DNA from: Hoeflea algicola
Lineage (GTDB): Bacteria; Pseudomonadota; Alphaproteobacteria; Rhizobiales; Rhizobiaceae
Length of the DNA: 64,000 bases
Reading direction: 5' to 3'
NCBI RefSeq assembly: GCF_026619415.1
Contig: NZ_JAOVZR010000001.1
Span: forward strand, 2,597,501 to 2,661,500
Positions 12,592-22,349 of the stretch are shown one piece after another. The stretch's first letter is position 1; each line of letters begins with the position of its first letter. The translations under genes and the position numbers were made by a program. The notes under the pieces are model-generated. The model saw only the letters and a program-made list of their open reading frames with translations, had not been told where the DNA came from and ran no database searches.

Positions 12592-13779
12592 TCAATCCTT
12601 CACATAAAGACGGCGTGGCACATCAGCCAGGCACTCGGGTCCATTGGCGCCAATCACGATGCTCTCGGTGATCTCGAATCCCCAATCATCCATCCACAGA
12701 CCGGTCATGAAGTGAAATGTCATGTTCTCTTCAAGCACGGTCTTGTCGCCGGGCCTGAGCGACATGGTGCGTTCGCCCCAGTCCGGCGGATACGACAGAC
12801 CGATCGGATAGCCGGTGCGGTTGTCCTTGTTGATTCCGTGCTTCTTGAGCACACCGAAAAAGGCAATGGCGATGTCCTCGCACAGGTTGCCGGCCTTGGC
12901 TGCCTCCAGTCCTGCTTCCATGCCTTCCAGCACGGCCTTCTCGGCATCGATGAAGGTCTGGGTCGGCTTGCCCAGAAACACGGTGCGCGACAACGGGCAA
13001 TGATAACGCTTGTAGACGCCGGCAATCTCGAAGAACGTGCCCTCGCCGCTTTTCATCGGCTTGTCGTCCCAGGTCAGATGCGGCGCCGAGGCGTCCGCGC
13101 CCGATGGCAGCAACGGCACGATCGCCGGGTAATCGCCGCCAAATCCGAGCGTGTCGTCATAGCGCAGGCCCGCTTCATAGATGTCGGCCACCAAGTCGCA
13201 CTTGCGGTAACCCGGCTCGCATTTCTCAAAAATCGTCTGATGCATTCGTTCGACCAACCGTGCCGCCTTGCGCATATAGTCAAGCTCCTGGCTCGACTTG
13301 ACGGCGCGTTGCCAGTTCACCAGCGCGGTGGTGTCAGAGAATTTCGCATTGGGCAGATGTTTCTGCAGCGAGGCGAATGCCGCCGCCGAGAACCAGTAAT
13401 TATCCATCTCGACGCCGATGCGCATCGCCGACCAGCCGCGTTCATCAATTCGCGTCGACAGATAATCCATCGGATGACGCTCGGTCGATTGCACATAATT
13501 GTCCGCGTAACCAATAATGTCGGCATTAGACAAATACGATGTGCGCCGGGCGCCATTCGCGTCCTGACCACGCCCGAACCAGACCGGATCTCCATCCGGC
13601 CCCACCAGCACGCATTGATGCACATAGAATGACCAGCCATCATAGCCGGTCAACCAGGCCATGTTGGAAGGGTCGGAGACAATAATGACATCAACACCGG
13701 CGGCTGCCATGGCCTTGCGCGTCTTGGCGACGCGGCGCTGATACTCATCCCGGCTGAAACTTAGAACTGGCGCGGACAT
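12592..13779 (-). CDS. doeA: Ectoine hydrolase (M24 pita-bread family)
   Basis: Cytoplasmic hydrolase of 395 residues that opens the ectoine ring. It has the creatinase-type N domain and a C-terminal M24 fold. The metal-binding Asp pair of aminopeptidase P is absent: the first position is Glu and the second Pro in FFEIAGVYKRYHCPLSRTV. That agrees with DoeA being creatinase-like and metal-independent. The motifs GLSYPPDWGE and MTFHFMTGLW are characteristic of this group. Lies between eutC and doeB. Confidence 0.92.
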   Translation of the reverse strand: MSAPVLSFSRDEYQRRVAKTRKAMAAAGVDVIIVSDPSNMAWLTGYDGWSFYVHQCVLVGPDGDPVWFGRGQDANGARRTSYLSNADIIGYADNYVQSTERHPMDYLSTRIDERGWSAMRIGVEMDNYWFSAAAFASLQKHLPNAKFSDTTALVNWQRAVKSSQELDYMRKAARLVERMHQTIFEKCEPGYRKCDLVADIYEAGLRYDDTLGFGGDYPAIVPLLPSGADASAPHLTWDDKPMKSGEGTFFEIAGVYKRYHCPLSRTVFLGKPTQTFIDAEKAVLEGMEAGLEAAKAGNLCEDIAIAFFGVLKKHGINKDNRTGYPIGLSYPPDWGERTMSLRPGDKTVLEENMTFHFMTGLWMDDWGFEITESIVIGANGPECLADVPRRLYVKD

Positions 13780-13808
13780 TTGGACGGCTTCCTTTTGGCT
13801 GGTGTTGA

Positions 13809-14801
13809 CTAATTGGTGAAATCGGTGCCGGCATGCGATGCCAGCGCGCGTTTTCGGGCGAAGGTGGCTATTGCCGTGTCCTGCACTCCGGTGCCGGTCA
13901 GATCGGCGATGGTAATGGCGTCATCGGACGGGCGACCGCTGGCCGTCCCCGCGACAATCGCGCCAAGTTCGGCAAAGTCTGCGTCAGCCTTGACGACACC
14001 CGCGGCAATTGCCGTGCGCAATTCGCCAAGGCTTCGGGTCTGTGAAAGCCGGTCGGGCACATACAGCGCGGCCCGCGCAAAACAGCCGGGATCGAGCTCG
14101 TTCTTGTGGTGCTGGTCCGAGCCCATGGCAGTGATGTGCTGGCCCGGCCGCAACCACTCGGCCATGAGCACCGGTTCGGTCGCCGGCGTGGTGGTAACCA
14201 CAATATCCGCCGCTGAAACAGCAACCGCAGCATCGATGGCAGCAGTCACGTCAATTCCGAGTTCAGCAGTCATCTGACGGGCCGCAGCCGCGGCCTTCGC
14301 CGGATCACGCGCCCAGATTGTTGCCGACGTGATCGGCCGGACCAGGCAAAGCGCCTTGAGCTGCAACTTGCCCTGGCTGCCCGCCCCCAGAATGCAGGCG
14401 CGCGATGCATCCTGCCGCGCCAGATGTCGGGCTGCAACCGCCCCGGCGGCGGCCGTACGCACATCGGTCAGATAGCCATTGTCGAGCAGCAACGCCTCCA
14501 GCATCCCGGTATTGGCCGCAAACAGCACCATCAGCCCCGACGTACTCGGCAGGCCGATCTTCGGATTGTCGAAAAATCCCGGTGAAACCTTGATGGCAAA
14601 GCTATCGATCTCCGGCACGAAAGCGGTCTTGACATCGACCTCGCCATTGAACGGCGCAATCGCCATCGACAGGATCGGCGGCATCACCACATCGCCCCCG
14701 GCGAGCGCCGAGAACGCCTGCTCGATACACTCGACCGCCGCGAGATCAAGCTGCACGGCCTGACGCAGATCGGCTTCGGTCAGGATCTTGATGCCGGCCA
14801 T
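13809..14801 (-). CDS. eutC: Ectoine utilization protein EutC (ornithine cyclodeaminase/mu-crystallin family)
   Basis: NAD-binding protein of 330 residues with the cofactor loop ACILGAGSQGKLQLKAL and the family's N-terminal dimerisation part. Family members deaminate or reduce imino acids. In this locus EutC is thought, with EutA and EutB, to convert hydroxyectoine-derived intermediates toward the ectoine route. It starts 1 bp after the eutB stop and precedes doeA, an order seen in other ueh/eut/doe loci. Confidence 0.9.
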   Translation of the reverse strand: MAGIKILTEADLRQAVQLDLAAVECIEQAFSALAGGDVVMPPILSMAIAPFNGEVDVKTAFVPEIDSFAIKVSPGFFDNPKIGLPSTSGLMVLFAANTGMLEALLLDNGYLTDVRTAAAGAVAARHLARQDASRACILGAGSQGKLQLKALCLVRPITSATIWARDPAKAAAAARQMTAELGIDVTAAIDAAVAVSAADIVVTTTPATEPVLMAEWLRPGQHITAMGSDQHHKNELDPGCFARAALYVPDRLSQTRSLGELRTAIAAGVVKADADFAELGAIVAGTASGRPSDDAITIADLTGTGVQDTAIATFARKRALASHAGTDFTN

Positions 14802-14802
14802 G

Positions 14803-15804
14803 TCACGTGTCCTCCTGCGTCACATCAACATCCTCACCGGAGATGATTCGATGGTGCTGCTTCATGTCGATATTGCCGCCGCTCAGGATGGCCGCGACCG
14901 GACCAGCGCTCTTGATCTTGCCGGCAAGCATCGCCGCCACGCCCACAGAGCCGGAGCCCTCAACGATCTGGCGCTCCTGCCAGTAGATGTGCCGGATGGC
15001 GGCAGCAATTTCGGTTTCACTGACCAGAACCACGTCATCGACCAGATCCCGGGTCATCGCGAAAGTCAGTTGGTTGTCGAGCCCTATGCCGCCGCCGAGC
15101 GAATCGGCGAGCGTCGCAAGCTCCTCGACCTGGATCGGCTTGCCAGCTTCAAGACAGGCATGCATTGCCGCTCCGCGCTCCATTGAGACGCCGATAATCC
15201 TGACCTCGGGACGCTTCGCCTTGATCGCCGCAGCAACGCCTGAAATCAGTCCGCCACCTGACAGCGGCACGAGCACGGTTGTGACGTCGCCAATCTGCTC
15301 CAGTAGTTCCAGCCCAAGCGTCCCCTGTCCGGCAATGATGGCGCGGTGATCGAAGGGCGGCAGCATCGTCATGCCGTCTTCCTCAATCAGCCGGTCGACC
15401 TCCAACTGCGCCTCATCCTGCGAATTGCCGATAATGCGCACCTCGGCGCCCTGGGCTTTGATGCCGTCGATTTTCGCCTGTGGCACCAGTTTTGACATAC
15501 AGACGATGCACCTAACCCCAGCCTTTCTGGCTGCATGGGCGAGACCGCGGCCATGATTGCCGGTCGATACTGCAACCACCCCGCGACGCTTCTCTTCGTC
15601 CGAGAGCCCGGCAATGGCATTCGACGCGCCGCGCAACTTGAAACTGCCGGTAATCTGCTGGTGTTCGAGTTTCAAAGACACGGGAACACCAAGCAATTCC
15701 TCAAGCGAAGGAGAAGCGTTGAGCAGCGTCGGGCGAATGGTCCCGGCAATCGCCAGCCGCGCCTGTTCGATCTCTTCAAGGGTTACAAAAGCTTGATTAT
15801 TCAT
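14803..15804 (-). CDS. eutB: Hydroxyectoine utilization dehydratase EutB
   Basis: Fold-type II PLP enzyme related to threonine dehydratase, 333 residues. The Schiff-base Lys lies in GSFKLRGASNA; the Gly-rich phosphate loop is LSGGGLISGVAA, and Asn in STGNHGRGLA would hold the cofactor ring. EutB is proposed to remove the hydroxyl group in the hydroxyectoine branch. The start overlaps the eutA stop (ATGA). Confidence 0.9.
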   Translation of the reverse strand: MNNQAFVTLEEIEQARLAIAGTIRPTLLNASPSLEELLGVPVSLKLEHQQITGSFKLRGASNAIAGLSDEEKRRGVVAVSTGNHGRGLAHAARKAGVRCIVCMSKLVPQAKIDGIKAQGAEVRIIGNSQDEAQLEVDRLIEEDGMTMLPPFDHRAIIAGQGTLGLELLEQIGDVTTVLVPLSGGGLISGVAAAIKAKRPEVRIIGVSMERGAAMHACLEAGKPIQVEELATLADSLGGGIGLDNQLTFAMTRDLVDDVVLVSETEIAAAIRHIYWQERQIVEGSGSVGVAAMLAGKIKSAGPVAAILSGGNIDMKQHHRIISGEDVDVTQEDT

Positions 15805-16598
15805 GCCGCTTCACCGAACGCATCGGCAGGCAGCGCCTGTTGAAACAGCCTGCCAAATTGAGCCGGCTGATGATCGCCAAACCCGCCCAGACGCGCCATC
15901 ACCCAGGCGCTGGCCTGGTTCGAGGTGATCACCGGCTTGCCGATGCGCCGTTCGATCTCGGCAATCACGCTGACGACCGGCAAGCCGGTACAGGAGATAA
16001 ACAGCGCCTGTGCATCTGCCGTGTCGGCGGCGACAGCCGCGTTGATGATGGTGTCGCCACTGACCCGCGCCATGTCGCGGTCATCTTCAAGGCCAAGACA
16101 TTCAAAGCGGGTGATATCCAGCCCATGCCCGGCGAAATACGCAGCCATCGGTTCACTGGTGGCCACCGTGTAGGGCGTCAGCACCGCTAGCCGTATAACC
16201 CCGAAAGTTGAAAACGCAATCCGCGCAGCTCCTGTCGGAGTGACCACGGGAACCGGCCCGGTGGCTTTCTCGATCGCAGCGCGTATTTCAGCATCACCGA
16301 TGGCAACCGATGCCGCCGTGCAACTGTAGCAGATCGCCTTTAGCGGCTGCAGCGGTTGCAACAAGCCGGCAGCCTCGGTCAGCCGTGGCCCCATCTTGCG
16401 AAGATTTTCAGGCGTTGTCGGGTTTTCATAAGCGATGCGGGCAACGTGGATAGCGACATTGTCCTGCGGCAATTGCCGGTACAGATCGCGCTCGCTGGTC
16501 ATGTCGGTGGCGAGCGCGATGAGTCCGAAGCGCGCGGTCGCATCGGGCGCGTCGAACTGGATACGTTGAGCGGAAAGCATGACTGAAGGTGTATTCAT
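15801..16598 (-). CDS. eutA: Ectoine utilization protein EutA (Asp/Glu racemase, maleate isomerase-like)
   Basis: Protein of 265 residues of the Asp/Glu racemase superfamily. Two active-site cysteines are visible, in ICYSCTAASV (N-terminal half) and LFISCTGLPV (C-terminal half), as in maleate isomerase and arylmalonate decarboxylase. It probably isomerises a hydroxyectoine-derived acid; the exact reaction is not settled for the family. First of the eutABC-doeAB set, 58 bp downstream of usp. Confidence 0.88.
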   Translation of the reverse strand: MNTPSVMLSAQRIQFDAPDATARFGLIALATDMTSERDLYRQLPQDNVAIHVARIAYENPTTPENLRKMGPRLTEAAGLLQPLQPLKAICYSCTAASVAIGDAEIRAAIEKATGPVPVVTPTGAARIAFSTFGVIRLAVLTPYTVATSEPMAAYFAGHGLDITRFECLGLEDDRDMARVSGDTIINAAVAADTADAQALFISCTGLPVVSVIAEIERRIGKPVITSNQASAWVMARLGGFGDHQPAQFGRLFQQALPADAFGEAA

Positions 16599-16656
16599 GG
16601 GGCGGTTTCCTGCTCGACCAGGGGAGACGCGCTGCGCTCCCGAATGTTGGTTTGTG

Positions 16657-17103
16657 TTAGACGACCATCACCGGACATTTTGCCAGGCTGGTCACCTTGT
16701 GTGACACGCTGCCCAGCAAAAAGCCCTGCATGTCGCCAAGCCCGCGGCTGCCGACAATGATCAGGTCAGCCTTGTGCTCCTCGCCAAACTTGACGATGGT
16801 TCGCGCCGGCTGACCCGATTTGACAAATGCCCGGATCTTCGTGGCGCCGGCTTCCGCGGCCAACCGCTTGGCTTCCTCGGCTACCTCCTTGGCGTGGCCG
16901 CGCATGGCGTCGTCCATGTTTTCAGGATCATCCGGCCGCACCATCGACATCGAGGCTTCCAACATCGAATGATGGCGAAACACCGTAAGTATCAGCAGGT
17001 CGCTGCCGCAGGTTTTCTGCAACAATGCGGCATGCTGCAACGCCTTACGGGATCCCTCCGAGCCATCGATGGCAACCAGAATTGTTTCGTACATGGCGCT
17101 CAT
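16657..17103 (-). CDS. usp: Universal stress protein of the ectoine TRAP transporter (TeaD-like)
   Basis: UspA-fold protein of 148 residues with the ATP-binding pattern G-x2-G-x9-G-S near the C-terminus (VGSRGLGDMQGFLLGSVSHKV; strand end PVMVV). TeaD, its counterpart beside the ectoine transporter TeaABC, regulates transport activity. It is encoded 3 bp after uehC. Confidence 0.88.
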   Translation of the reverse strand: MSAMYETILVAIDGSEGSRKALQHAALLQKTCGSDLLILTVFRHHSMLEASMSMVRPDDPENMDDAMRGHAKEVAEEAKRLAAEAGATKIRAFVKSGQPARTIVKFGEEHKADLIIVGSRGLGDMQGFLLGSVSHKVTSLAKCPVMVV

Positions 17104-17106
17104 CCC

Positions 17107-18390
17107 TCAATGAAATGCCAGGTCGCGCAGGAACAGCGCAATCTGCGGGAAAAAGATCAGGGCGACCGAGACGCACAGCAAGATCACCGTGAACGGGAAG
17201 ATGCCGCGGATCACCTCGATATAGGGTCGCTTGAAGATGGCGATCGCTGTAAAGATATCGCAGCCGAACGGTGGCGTTGCCGAACCGATCGCCACTTGCA
17301 GCGTGATGATCGTGCCCACCAGCACCGGATCAAGGCCGACGGCGTTGACCACCGGGGCGAAGATCGGCACTAGGATCAGGATCACCACGATCGGGTCAAC
17401 GAACATGCAGCCAATGAAAAAGGCGACCGAAATCACCCCGAGAACCCCCTTTGGCCCCATGTCGGCAACCCCGACCGCGGCAAGGATCTCCTGCGGCACC
17501 TGCGCAAACGAGATCACCCAGGAAAACGCAGCCCCCGCGCCGACAAGGATGAAGACCACCGCAGTGATCAGCCCGGTCGACTTGGCGATCCGGTAGATGT
17601 CCGGCATCGTCAGCGATCGAAACACGATGAATTCGAGAATGATTGCATAAAGCACGCAGGCCGCGGCCGCTTCTGTCGGGCTGAAGATGCCGCCATAAAT
17701 GCCGCCGACAATAATGACGGGGAAACCGAGCGGCCAGAGCGCCTTTCGAACAGCCTGGCCCCGTTCCGACCAGCTTGTCTTGGGTTCGGTCGGCACGCCA
17801 TTGATCTTCGCATAGATCATGCTGTAGGCGGAAAACAGCACCATCAGCAGCAGGCCCGGCCCGATGCCGGCAATGAACAGCTCGGAAATCGACGTGCTGG
17901 AAATTACGCCATAAATGATCATGCCGATCGACGGCGGGATCAGGAAGGCAATATCAGAGGCGTTGATGATCAGCGCCAACACGAAGGAATCCTTGTAGCC
18001 GGCCTTGAGCATCCGCGGACGCAGCGGCGAACCCACCGCCACAACTGTGGCCTGGGTCGAGCCAGACACGGCACCAAACAGAGTGCAGGCAACAGCCGTA
18101 CTGACGGCCAGGCCGCCTTTGATGTGGCCAACAAACTTCATCACCATATCAATCAGCCGGTTGGCCGATTGGCCCCGGGTCATGATGTCGGCCGCGAGAA
18201 TGAACATCGGCACCGCGATCAGCGAGGCAGGTCGAATACCGGCCATGATCTGCTGGACCATGAAGTCCATCTTGGAAATGTCGCCGAACATGAACAGAAA
18301 GCCGACAAAGGTGGCGACAAGCAGCGGGATCATCATTGGAAAGCCGAGCAGCAGCAAGCCGATCATGATCAGGAAAATAGTCGTGGCCAT
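17107..18390 (-). CDS. uehC: Ectoine/hydroxyectoine TRAP transporter large membrane subunit
   Basis: DctM-type subunit of 427 residues with about 12 hydrophobic helices. The conserved TRAP signatures are present: FGAVSGSTQATVVAVGSPLRP in the first repeat and DPIVVILILVPIFAP in the second. It forms the Na+-coupled channel with UehB and takes substrate from UehA. Follows uehB by 11 bp. Confidence 0.92.
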   Translation of the reverse strand: MATTIFLIMIGLLLLGFPMMIPLLVATFVGFLFMFGDISKMDFMVQQIMAGIRPASLIAVPMFILAADIMTRGQSANRLIDMVMKFVGHIKGGLAVSTAVACTLFGAVSGSTQATVVAVGSPLRPRMLKAGYKDSFVLALIINASDIAFLIPPSIGMIIYGVISSTSISELFIAGIGPGLLLMVLFSAYSMIYAKINGVPTEPKTSWSERGQAVRKALWPLGFPVIIVGGIYGGIFSPTEAAAACVLYAIILEFIVFRSLTMPDIYRIAKSTGLITAVVFILVGAGAAFSWVISFAQVPQEILAAVGVADMGPKGVLGVISVAFFIGCMFVDPIVVILILVPIFAPVVNAVGLDPVLVGTIITLQVAIGSATPPFGCDIFTAIAIFKRPYIEVIRGIFPFTVILLCVSVALIFFPQIALFLRDLAFH

Positions 18391-18401
18391 GCGTATCTCC
18401 C

Positions 18402-18980
18402 CTAGATCTCGATCTCGTCGTTGTCATAGCCTTCGAGCACACGGGTCGAGAGGTAGATATCCGGCTCGACGAGGTTCTTGAAAGCTGTCAGCGCGTATTG
18501 CAGCCCGGTCATGAAAAACCCGACCGGCACCCAGAGGAAGATCCAGTAGACCGGGATCTGCAGCGCCGGCAGCACTCGCCCGGACGTCGCCACCTTGAGT
18601 ATATAGCCGACCGAAAAATAGCACAGCGCCAGCATCACCAATGCGGTGGTTGAGGCGATGACTACCATGAAGCCCTTGCGCGCCTTTGACGGCAGGGCAT
18701 CGTAGATCGCCGACATGCGGATGTGCCGTCCCTGACGCGCCGCATAGCTGATCCCGGCGAACGTGATCAGAATGATCAGGATCCGGTTCACCTCCTCGGT
18801 AAAGAACAGGCTGTACTGAAACACGAACCGTCCCACTACATTGGCAATGGTGTTGAACGCCATCATCAGCACGCCGGCGGCGAGCAAAACTGATTCTACC
18901 CGGCTGATCGTCGAATCCATGGTCCCGAGAAAGCCGGGAAGTGACGATGCATGGGGATTGCTTTTATCGATCTCGTCCAA
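18402..18980 (-). CDS. uehB: Ectoine/hydroxyectoine TRAP transporter small membrane subunit
   Basis: DctQ-type four-helix protein, about 192 residues. The open frame extends upstream into uehA, so a later start is needed. I chose the TTG at 18980, which has GGGAG 9 bases upstream; an ATG at 18920 is the alternative. Helices include [20 protein letters not shown] and the motif [17 protein letters not shown]. It lies between uehA and uehC. Confidence 0.85.
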   Translation of the reverse strand: MDEIDKSNPHASSLPGFLGTMDSTISRVESVLLAAGVLMMAFNTIANVVGRFVFQYSLFFTEEVNRILIILITFAGISYAARQGRHIRMSAIYDALPSKARKGFMVVIASTTALVMLALCYFSVGYILKVATSGRVLPALQIPVYWIFLWVPVGFFMTGLQYALTAFKNLVEPDIYLSTRVLEGYDNDEIEI

Positions 18981-19021
18981 GGCAAGCTCCCGGCTGTCGG
19001 CTGTTTTTCCGATTGTTTCCG

Positions 19022-19047
19022 AGGGCCAGATTTCTCCGGCCCCCGGG
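19022..19047 (-). terminator. Stem-loop between uehA and uehB
   Basis: Short G+C-rich dyad (GGGCC / GGCCC arms on the plus strand) just after the uehA stop, without a T tract. Such hairpins often keep the binding-protein message more abundant than the membrane subunits; inferred attenuator or stabiliser. Confidence 0.35.
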
Positions 19048-19065
19048 TTATCGATTCCGCAAGGA

Positions 19066-20085
19066 TCAGTTCTTGGTAGCTTCCAGATCGGCCTTGAGCT
19101 GATCGAGGATCGCCTTGCCGCTGTCACCGGTCATTTCGATGAACTTGGCTTCAACAACCGAGGCAGCTTCCTTGAAGCAGGCGCGTTCTTCCTCGGAAAG
19201 CACGGTGATCGTCATTTCCGGCTTGGCTTCCTTGATCTTCTTGAGCTCGGACTCGGCCAATCCCTTCTGGTAATCGACGATATAATCATAGGCGCTGACG
19301 GCCGCGTCCTCGACCACCTTCTTGTCGGCGTCGCTCAGCCCGCTGTAGAAGTCCGAGTTGGCCATCACCGCAGTCGTGAAATTGTTGTGACCCGTATAGG
19401 TGATGTGGTCGGTCACTTCGTAAATCTTGGTCGAGAACAGATAGAATGTCGGGTTTTCCTGTCCCTGAATGATGTTGGTCTGCAGCCCGCCATAGACTTC
19501 ACCCCAAGGCAACGGAGTCGGCGTCGCACCGAAAGCCTTGTAGGATTCGACCAGCAGTGGATTGGTCATGACCCGGAACTTGACTTCATTGAGGTCGGCG
19601 CAGCTCCTGACCGGCTCTTTCGTGGTCATCGCCACTTCGCCTTCCGGGAACATCACCAGAAGCTCGAGACCCTTCTCTTCATACAGGCTCTCGAAGTCTT
19701 CGTTGATGGCCTTGCTCTGCTTGTAAAAACGCGCCAGATGCGCCTGGTCGGTGGGCAGCAGATAGGGCACGAAGAAGACCTGTGCCTCGGGGATCAGCGC
19801 GCCGGTAAAGCCAGGCGACTGGTCAACGAATTGCAAGATTCCGGCCTGTGCCTGCTCCATGATGTCAGCAGATTCGCCCAGTGTACCGTAGGGAAACAGC
19901 TCGACCGTGTGATCGGAATTGGCTTCAATCGCTTCCTTGAACTTGGTGGCGTAGACGCCCTGGACCTCGGTCAGCGATTCCTCGAAAGCATATTTCCAGG
20001 TGTCAGCCTGCGCAGCGACGGTCCCGGCGGCCATAACGGCCGCGATCGCGACGCTGGCCATGCAAGTACGGATTGTCGACTTCAT
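19066..20085 (-). CDS. uehA: Ectoine/hydroxyectoine TRAP transporter substrate-binding protein
   Basis: Periplasmic DctP-family binding protein, 339 residues. The signal peptide [21 protein letters not shown] ends near AAQA. The start is the ATG at 20085, which has GAGAGGA about 8 bases upstream; an ATG 6 bases earlier would sit too close. The conserved Arg and Asn contacts of TRAP proteins are in [20 protein letters not shown], and [20 protein letters not shown] is the second family signature. Ligand inferred from the downstream usp-eut-doe genes and upstream enuR. Confidence 0.92.
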   Translation of the reverse strand: MKSTIRTCMASVAIAAVMAAGTVAAQADTWKYAFEESLTEVQGVYATKFKEAIEANSDHTVELFPYGTLGESADIMEQAQAGILQFVDQSPGFTGALIPEAQVFFVPYLLPTDQAHLARFYKQSKAINEDFESLYEEKGLELLVMFPEGEVAMTTKEPVRSCADLNEVKFRVMTNPLLVESYKAFGATPTPLPWGEVYGGLQTNIIQGQENPTFYLFSTKIYEVTDHITYTGHNNFTTAVMANSDFYSGLSDADKKVVEDAAVSAYDYIVDYQKGLAESELKKIKEAKPEMTITVLSEEERACFKEAASVVEAKFIEMTGDSGKAILDQLKADLEATKN

Positions 20086-20395
20086 ATTCATATTCCTCTC
20101 TTGGTGAATTCTCGAATTACAGCTTCCGGCCTGAAGGTCGGTGAAAGTGAAGCAGATCAATTCAGGACATCCCTTCACCTCGGGTCACCAAAATCAGACT
20201 ATGCAATATGGCAATGAGGTGAGCTTCACTTCGTTCCCGTGTTTTTATTATTGTTATGATTTGCAACCGTCCAACAAGGACAATTAAGAGTCAATCCGAT
20301 TATTAAATCATGACAATATTTCGAGATCAAGTACACCTGTCCTACCGGCATCGGCGATGGCGGTTTGAAAGCATCAAAATCAGCAAGAAGAAAAC
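20086..20395. promoter_or_regulatory. Control region of the ueh-eut-doe operon
   Basis: Spacer of 310 bases between enuR and uehA. It holds two oppositely oriented copies of a 16-base element also found across the enuR start codon. Copy 1 is 20304-20319, exact, reading ATATTGTCATGATTTA on the minus strand. Copy 2 is 20248-20263, 13 of 16 identical, plus orientation. Inferred to be EnuR binding sites. Confidence 0.55.
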
Positions 20396-21784
20396 TTACA
20401 AAGTCAGCAGCGGCGGCTCGGGATTGCTGCGCGCAAGACGCGATATTACAGTCAGGCCACGCTCGAGCGCTTCCGTGGTCTCCGCACCAAGACAGATCCG
20501 GACGCCGGGCTTATGCACGCTGTCGGACAGTTTGAACGAGGCCCCCGGCGCGAGCGCCACGCTGTTGAGCCGGGCGTGCGCCACAAAGCCGTCCTCGGTC
20601 CAGCCACCGGGCATCGGCAGCCAGAAGTGCATTCCGTTGGGACTGGAATTGAATGGGACATTGCCCAGGATCGCCGCGCCGCGTTTGTTGCGCTCGCCCA
20701 GTGCCTCCATTTGCCATTTCAACAGATACTCAGCGGTACCGTCGGTGATCCACCGGCTGGCAAGTTCGGCCATCAGCGGCGTCACCATCCAGTTGGTCAC
20801 CAATTGCCGGTTGGCCGCCGCCGACTGGTAGGTTTCGGGCATTGTCAGAAACCCGAATCTCAGCCCCGGCATGATGCACTTCGTCAGGCTGGTGAAATAG
20901 AAGGTGCGTTCTGGCGCCATCGCCGCGATCGGCTCAGGCCGGTTCGGTTGCAGCGGTCCCCAGGCATCATTCTCAATGATCAGCACATCATGGCGTCGCG
21001 CCACGGCAACCAGTTCCTTGCGGCGTTCAAGCGGCATCGTCAATGCGCACGGGTTCAATCCCGTCGGCATCAGGTAGATTGCCTTGACCGTGGATTTCTC
21101 GCACGCCTTGGCAAATGCCGCCGGCACAACCCCGTGCGCATCAATCTCCAGCCCCTGGATCCGCAGCCCGAGGTAACGCGACAGCGGCCTTAGCGTGTGG
21201 TGCCCCAGCTCCTCGGTCACCACCAGATCCCCGGGATTGGCAACAGTCATCAGTGCAACGGTCATCGCCGCAGTGTTACCATTGGTCAAAAGCAACCCCT
21301 GCGACGGCTGATCCAGCCCGCACAGTTTCAACCATTTCAGCGCCGGCTTGGTGTAGTTTCGCAAGGCGCCGGATGTCCGGAACGAGGAGATCGCCGAGGC
21401 CGGCAGGTCCGTACCCAGCTTGGTCAGTGCGCGCCGCATGGTTTCAAGATGCATCGGCACGAACACCGGCTTCAGCATCGAAAAATCGATCAGTTCGCCG
21501 TAGCGCCCTTCTGACAGAAACGGTGTCTGCGCATCGCTGCGGCCGGATTTGACGAAGGTACCGCGACCCACTTCCCCGGCAATCACGCCGCGACGGATCA
21601 ATTCATCATAAGCCCGGCTTACGGTCTGCACGCTGAGCCCCAGATCATAGGCAAGATTGCGGTGCGTCGGCAGCCGGTCACCATCGCGCAATTCGCCCGC
21701 ATTGACAGCACGGATCAACGTTTCCGCCAGTGATCTGTAGACGGGGCGTCGCAGGTCACTCGGGTTGGGGGGCCATATTGTCAT
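20396..21784 (-). CDS. enuR: Ectoine catabolism repressor EnuR (MocR/GntR type)
   Basis: Regulator of 462 residues. The N-terminal GntR winged helix (LPTHRNLAYDLGLSVQTVSRAYDELIRRGVI) is joined to a fold-type I aminotransferase domain. The PLP Lys is in TSLTKCIMPGLRFGF, matching the conserved Lys of EnuR. Family work shows that EnuR binds ectoine breakdown products through PLP and then releases the ueh/eut promoter. It is upstream of and co-oriented with uehA, and divergent from asnC across 64 bp. A copy of the putative operator covers its start codon, suggesting autoregulation. Confidence 0.92.
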   Translation of the reverse strand: MTIWPPNPSDLRRPVYRSLAETLIRAVNAGELRDGDRLPTHRNLAYDLGLSVQTVSRAYDELIRRGVIAGEVGRGTFVKSGRSDAQTPFLSEGRYGELIDFSMLKPVFVPMHLETMRRALTKLGTDLPASAISSFRTSGALRNYTKPALKWLKLCGLDQPSQGLLLTNGNTAAMTVALMTVANPGDLVVTEELGHHTLRPLSRYLGLRIQGLEIDAHGVVPAAFAKACEKSTVKAIYLMPTGLNPCALTMPLERRKELVAVARRHDVLIIENDAWGPLQPNRPEPIAAMAPERTFYFTSLTKCIMPGLRFGFLTMPETYQSAAANRQLVTNWMVTPLMAELASRWITDGTAEYLLKWQMEALGERNKRGAAILGNVPFNSSPNGMHFWLPMPGGWTEDGFVAHARLNSVALAPGASFKLSDSVHKPGVRICLGAETTEALERGLTVISRLARSNPEPPLLTL

Positions 21785-21790
21785 GATTTA
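21775..21790 (+). promoter_or_regulatory. Putative EnuR operator over the enuR start codon
   Basis: ATATTGTCATGATTTA spans the enuR ATG (complement of 21782-21784). The identical 16-mer occurs inverted in front of uehA at 20304-20319. An exact 16-base match at two promoters of one regulon is unlikely by chance. Confidence 0.55.
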
Positions 21791-21848
21791 GTGATGCCGG
21801 TAATCGGGACAATTGACAAGCCCCTAATGCTGCCTCACAACAGCTATT

Positions 21849-22349
21849 ATGAGCCCAATCAAACTCGATGAGCGCGACATCAAGATCCTTGCCACGCTGT
21901 CGCGGGAAGGCCGATTGTCAAAATCCGAACTGGCCAAACGGGTCAATCTCAGCGCCACACCCTGCTGGGAACGGCTCCGCAGGTTGGAAAAGGCCGGCAT
22001 CATATCGGGCTATCATGCACAGATCGAATTGCGGCAGATCGCACCGCATGTATCGGTGTTCGTTATGGCCGAGCTGGAAAATCATCGAGCTTCAACATTC
22101 CAGGCGTTTGAGAAAGCCATCGATAGCTATCCGGAAATCACCGCCTGCTGGGCGCTCGGCGGTGGCTTTGATTATCTGCTTCAAGTCGTCACCCGCGACA
22201 TCGACAGCTATCAGCGGCTGATTGACGACCTCTTGCAACGCCGCGCGGGGCTTGCCCGGTACTTTACCTACATCGTTACCAAACCCGTGAAACAGGCGGT
22301 GCTGCCGCCGCTTGATGTGCTGCTGGCCGCACCCCCGAAGAGGAAATAA
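21849..22349 (+). CDS. asnC: Lrp/AsnC-family regulator of the ectoine locus
   Basis: Regulator of 166 residues. The N-terminal helix-turn-helix (LSKSELAKRVNLSATPCWERLRRLEKAGII) is followed by an RAM/AsnC ligand-binding domain (VFVMAELENHRASTFQAFEKAI...). An AsnC/Lrp gene beside the ssd/atf or doeC/doeD genes is standard in ectoine catabolic loci and is required for their expression in some hosts. No Shine-Dalgarno is evident before the ATG, so translation may be weak or leaderless. First gene of the divergent plus-strand arm. Confidence 0.88.
   Translation: MSPIKLDERDIKILATLSREGRLSKSELAKRVNLSATPCWERLRRLEKAGIISGYHAQIELRQIAPHVSVFVMAELENHRASTFQAFEKAIDSYPEITACWALGGGFDYLLQVVTRDIDSYQRLIDDLLQRRAGLARYFTYIVTKPVKQAVLPPLDVLLAAPPKRK

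Noticed and set aside
11884..13632. 582-codon plus-strand frame opposite doeA/doeB
   Set aside because: Shadow frame; both genes on the minus strand are clearly identified and operonic.
18841..20217. 458-codon plus-strand frame opposite uehA/uehB
   Set aside because: Shadow frame without a ribosome site or domain.
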